DNA from: JACRGC01 sp035288785 | GTDB taxonomy: Archaea > Micrarchaeota > Micrarchaeia > Norongarragalinales > SBBD01 | DNA: 11,765 nt | Assembly: GCA_035288785.1 (NCBI GenBank) | Contig: DATDZF010000053.1 | Span: forward strand, 1-11,765 | Direction: 5' to 3' | In this document: piece after piece, positions 11,227-11,765 of the stretch | Numbering within the stretch: the first letter of the stretch is position 1 | How the letters are laid out: the number at the start of each line of letters is the position of its first letter | Made by a program: the position numbers and the translations under genes | Notes under the pieces: generated by a model | The model's database searches: none | The model's input: only the letters and a program-made list of their open reading frames with translations | Told to the model about the DNA's origin: nothing

Positions 11227-11765
11227 TCAGAAATCCATCAATTTCCTTTGCGGCAAAATCCTGCTCTTCTGGAAGTACGTTTCAGGCGGGTTCCTTAGCT
11301 TGAATTTCAAAACCTCCAGCGCATCCCCAAGAGTGGGGCAGCGGACCGGCTCTTTTTGGAACGCGTGCCGCACATTCTCCCGTATCTCCCAAACGCCTAC
11401 CGGGACGTCATATTCCTTGTGTATTTCCCGGATGACAACCACGCGCGCCTGCCTCCGCATTACCTGGGCCAAATATTCGGAGGCTGACAATCTGCCCGCA
11501 TAATAGCCCCCTCCCTCGCTTGCCGCATAATCGCTCCTTCCCCCATACGGCTCATATTCATGCTCCAAGAACCATTCGCTCCTCTTGTTGTAATAGTTGC
11601 CGCCTTCCCAGTTCTCGAATTGCTCGAATTCCCAGTTTCCCGGGAGAAGCAGAATCTCGAAATGGTTGGAGAGGTATTCATTGGAGAAGATGAGGATTTC
11701 ACCAAGCGGCCTATGGTTTTTTAAATTCTCGATGTGGATGTCGGCGGCCATCTTGTCCGCAGCGG
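11227..11765 (-). CDS. nre: Nre-family archaeal DNA repair protein, C-terminal part (5' end outside the window)
   Basis: The frame is open to the window edge; the methionine at 11751 is preceded by in-frame coding (AADK), so this is probably only the C-terminal part of a longer protein of the usual roughly 400-residue Nre size. Numbering from that methionine, the C-terminal Nre pattern is clear: FEILLLPGNWEFE (31-43), EHEYEPYGGRSDYAASEGGG (63-82), EYLAQVMRRQARVVVIREI (92-110), EYDVPVGVWEIRENVRHAF (113-131) and LGDALEVLKFKL (141-152). It ends with Q168-R-K-L171-M-D-F174, a PCNA-interacting motif of the QxxLxxF kind at the extreme C-terminus, as in characterised archaeal NreA. These proteins act in DNA-damage repair with the sliding clamp. 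The gene lies upstream of the toxin-antitoxin pair, which has its own promoter. Confidence 0.87.
   Translation of the reverse strand, partial: AADKMAADIHIENLKNHRPLGEILIFSNEYLSNHFEILLLPGNWEFEQFENWEGGNYYNKRSEWFLEHEYEPYGGRSDYAASEGGGYYAGRLSASEYLAQVMRRQARVVVIREIHKEYDVPVGVWEIRENVRHAFQKEPVRCPTLGDALEVLKFKLRNPPETYFQKSRILPQRKLMDF

Noticed and set aside
1..11765. CRISPR array, insertion sequence, rRNA or integrase
   Set aside because: No regularly spaced repeats, transposase or recombinase motifs, terminal inverted repeats or rRNA-like sequence were seen on either strand.

Overview
The window is archaeal. It carries a Hel308-type Ski2 helicase, an archaeal-type Trm1 tRNA methyltransferase and the C-terminal half of an Nre DNA-repair protein ending in a PCNA-binding motif. 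Several genes have AT-rich TATA-like elements about 23-36 nt before the start codon. Base composition is near 50% GC. The compact layout, a giant single-pass surface protein and uncharacterised secreted beta-rich proteins suggest a DPANN-type lineage (Diapherotrites/Micrarchaeota-like). That lineage placement is an inference from style, not from a marker phylogeny.

Layout. The plus strand (1-9713) holds the 3' end of an unrecognised coiled-coil gene (2-415), hel308 (553-2625), a 245-bp spacer (2626-2870 if the longer start of the next gene is used), a giant gene for a 1,873-residue membrane-anchored surface protein (2901-8522) and trm1 (8553-9713). The minus strand (9762-11765) holds, in transcription order, the truncated nre gene, a CopG-like antitoxin and RelE-like toxin overlapping by ATGA, and a small secreted beta-sandwich protein. 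The two strands converge on a 48-bp gap at 9714-9761.

How the genes relate. Hel308 and Nre are genome-maintenance proteins but belong to different transcription units. The surface protein has an N-terminal membrane anchor, about six tandem carboxypeptidase-regulatory-like beta domains without any cysteine, and then a long cysteine-rich ectodomain with about 48 cysteines, including 11 in 49 residues. The secreted protein on the other strand also has Ig-like (NEW3-like) folds, so both probably act at the cell envelope. The toxin-antitoxin pair has its own promoter, a clear Shine-Dalgarno sequence and a two-copy 10-bp operator-like repeat.

The most unusual signal is that two unrelated genes, hel308 and trm1, are each followed shortly after the stop codon by a diverged copy of their own 3' end, including an aligned stop. 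In the hel308 copy nearly all changes are synonymous, so it looks like a remnant of a diverged homologous coding sequence rather than a recent slippage duplication. A second point is the duplicated Cx3C-type cysteine cluster in the giant protein. No complete new defence or metabolic system is visible.
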